From assembly GCA_964606895.1 (NCBI GenBank), contig CAZSHX010000015.1, positions 1-64,000 on the forward strand: a DNA stretch of 64,000 nucleotides. The letters run 5' to 3'. A program made the translations under genes and the position numbers. Shown here piece after piece: positions 62,460 through 64,000 of this stretch. Every line of letters starts with the position of its first letter. Position 1 is the first letter of the stretch. The notes below the pieces were generated by a model. That model searched no databases, had not been told where the DNA came from, and saw only the letters and a program-made list of their open reading frames with translations. This DNA comes from CAZSHX01 sp964606895. Its GTDB lineage: Bacteria > Bacteroidota > Ignavibacteria > Kapaibacteriales > UBA2268.

Positions 62460-64000
62460 TTAATCTATTTCAATATCAAGGCATAATCCCTGAAGTTCTC
62501 TAACCAATACATTGAAGGATTCAGGAATATTCGGATTCGGCATATTCTCGCCTTTAACGATTGATTCATACATTTTGGCTCTACCCTGAACATCATCGGA
62601 TTTCACGGTAAGCATTTCCTGCAATGTATGTGCGGCACCGTATGCTTCCAAAGCCCAGACTTCCATTTCTCCAAGTCTCTGTCCACCGAATTGTGCTTTA
62701 CCGCCAAGTGGCTGTTGAGTAATGAGAGAGTATGGACCTATAGACCTTGCATGTATTTTATCTTCAACAAGGTGGGACAGTTTGAGCATATAAATCACAC
62801 CGACAGTAATCTTCTCAGTGAATTGCTCGCCTGTTCTTCCATCGTATAAAACAGCCTTGCCGTCTCTTGGCAAACCTGCTTTTTCAAGATAAGTACAAAC
62901 TTCTTCCCATGATGCACCGTCGAAAATCGGGGTGGCAAAATGCAATCCGAGTTTGGAGCCCGCCCAGCCAAGAGCTGTTTCATAAAGCTGACCAAGGTTC
63001 ATACGAGAAGGTACGCCTAACGGGTTCAAAACGATATCAACGGGTTGACCATCGGGCATAAACGGCATGTCTTCCATAGGTACAATTTTTGAAACGATAC
63101 CTTTGTTACCGTGACGACCTGCCATTTTATCACCAACCATGAGTTTTCTCTTCTTTGCAACATAAACTTTTGCCATTTGAAGAATACCGGGTTGAAGTTC
63201 GTCGCCAGAGGCAATTTTATTTCTTTCGGCTCTGAAGTTAGCAATAATATCATTTTTGATAAAGATGTAATTTTTAATCAATTCTATTAAAATTGACTGT
63301 GTTTCTTCATCGTCAACAATTTCTGCAGTGATATCAATAATGTCGGGTCTGAATGTACCGTCTAAATATTTATCTCTGACATCAGCAAAAGAAACCTTTG
63401 AACCACTGCGGAAAACAGAATTGCCATTGATTAACTTGATACCGTAAATTACTTTATCGTCAAGCAAAGTAGCCATCCTTTTTACTGCTTCATCTTCAAG
63501 GTTTTTGAGTGTGTCTTTTTCTCTCTTGTTCAATAAATCCTGTCTCTTCTTCTCTTCGGATTTACCTTCTTTTTCTGACCCGAGAACTCTTCTTGTAAAG
63601 AGTTTGGTATTGATAACAATACCTTTTAATCCCGGAGTAGCTTTCAAGGAAACATCCTTAACATCTCCGGCTTTATCGCCAAAGATTGCTCTAAGAAGTT
63701 TTTCTTCGGGTGTTGGGTCGGTTTCTCCTTTTGGAGTAATTTTACCAATAAGAATATCGCCTTCGCCAACTTTAGCACCTGAACGGATAATACCGCTTTC
63801 ATCAAGGTCTTTTGTAGCTTCTTCGCTAACGTTAGGAATTTCTTTTGTAAATTCTTCTTCGCCACGTTTAGTATCGCGAACCTGAAGTGTAAATTCTTCA
63901 ATATGAATTGAAGTAAATACATCTTCTGCCACAAGTTTTTCGGAAAGAATAATAGCATCCTCAAAGTTATATCCACGCCAGGGCATGAATGCAACCAGAA
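62460..64000 (-). CDS. rpoB: RNA polymerase beta subunit, C-terminal part
   Basis: Partial: the gene enters from beyond the right window edge. The visible part begins LVAFMPWRGYNFEDAIILSEKL. It includes the flap and catalytic region (KVGEGDILIGKITPKGE; VGDKMAGRHGNKGIVSKIVPMEDMPFMPDGQPVDIVLNPLGVPSRMNLGQ) and ends in the clamp-proximal LGEMEVWALEAYGAAHTLQEMLTVKSDD...FNVLVRELQGL. rpoC starts 44 bp downstream. The N-terminal half with the rifampicin pocket is outside the window. Confidence 0.98.
   Translation of the reverse strand, partial: LVAFMPWRGYNFEDAIILSEKLVAEDVFTSIHIEEFTLQVRDTKRGEEEFTKEIPNVSEEATKDLDESGIIRSGAKVGEGDILIGKITPKGETDPTPEEKLLRAIFGDKAGDVKDVSLKATPGLKGIVINTKLFTRRVLGSEKEGKSEEKKRQDLLNKREKDTLKNLEDEAVKRMATLLDDKVIYGIKLINGNSVFRSGSKVSFADVRDKYLDGTFRPDIIDITAEIVDDEETQSILIELIKNYIFIKNDIIANFRAERNKIASGDELQPGILQMAKVYVAKKRKLMVGDKMAGRHGNKGIVSKIVPMEDMPFMPDGQPVDIVLNPLGVPSRMNLGQLYETALGWAGSKLGLHFATPIFDGASWEEVCTYLEKAGLPRDGKAVLYDGRTGEQFTEKITVGVIYMLKLSHLVEDKIHARSIGPYSLITQQPLGGKAQFGGQRLGEMEVWALEAYGAAHTLQEMLTVKSDDVQGRAKMYESIVKGENMPNPNIPESFNVLVRELQGLCLDIEID

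Overview
The window is a low-GC (roughly 35-40 %) stretch of a bacterial chromosome from the Bacteroidota/Chlorobiota (FCB) superphylum, most likely a lineage near Kapabacteria or Ignavibacteria. The evidence is: secreted proteins with a C-terminal type IX (Por) secretion sorting domain; promoter-like sites of the Bacteroidota form TTTG-N20-TAnnTTTG; a fused FtcD/cyclodeaminase; a cysteine-free L36; a long-form QueA; and ribosomal proteins with acidic extensions. The lineage is inferred from these traits and was not established by database comparison.

Layout. 1-8.4 kb: a GlmU-like uridylyltransferase and PanD on the minus strand, then on the plus strand a hypothetical secreted protein, FtcD, dihydrolipoyl dehydrogenase, an L,D-transpeptidase lipoprotein, a DMT transporter and a RelE-type toxin with its antitoxin. 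8.4-21.2 kb: accessory-looking DNA with two T9SS cargo proteins, a glycosyltransferase, GcvH, an NlpC/P60 lipoprotein, QueA, an M16 peptidase, an EF-G paralog that lacks the catalytic histidine, and a winged-helix/nucleotidyltransferase pair. Several families of palindromic repeats lie between these genes. 21.2-25.8 kb: EcsC-like protein, RsmD, a PilM-like ATPase, and a PhoU-like/PiT phosphate uptake pair. 25.8-32.1 kb: a chemotaxis operon (HEAT protein, CheR, two CheY, CheZ, CheA). 32.1-36.3 kb: CcmB-like permease, MurF, LolC/E-like permease, ferredoxin-NADP reductase. 36.3-64 kb: one continuous minus-strand block with rpoB (cut by the window end), rpoC, a translocase-type EF-G, the str operon, and the S10-spc-alpha ribosomal operons down to rplQ.

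The most notable points are these. (1) There are three EF-G paralogs. One, in an unusual slot between rpoC and rpsL, has the full translocation loop. One, in the classical fusA slot, has lost that loop and looks like a recycling factor. A third, remote copy has Tyr in place of the catalytic His and looks GTPase-deficient. (2) A CheZ homolog carries four FliM/CheZ-like CheY-docking motifs at an exact 26-residue period. (3) A MITE-like repeat of about 134 bp occurs four times in two mirror-image loci that bracket about 10 kb. (4) There are palindrome units whose spacers are conserved while the palindromes differ completely in sequence. (5) rpsD is absent from its usual place between rpsK and rpoA. 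No tRNA, rRNA or CRISPR array was recognised.
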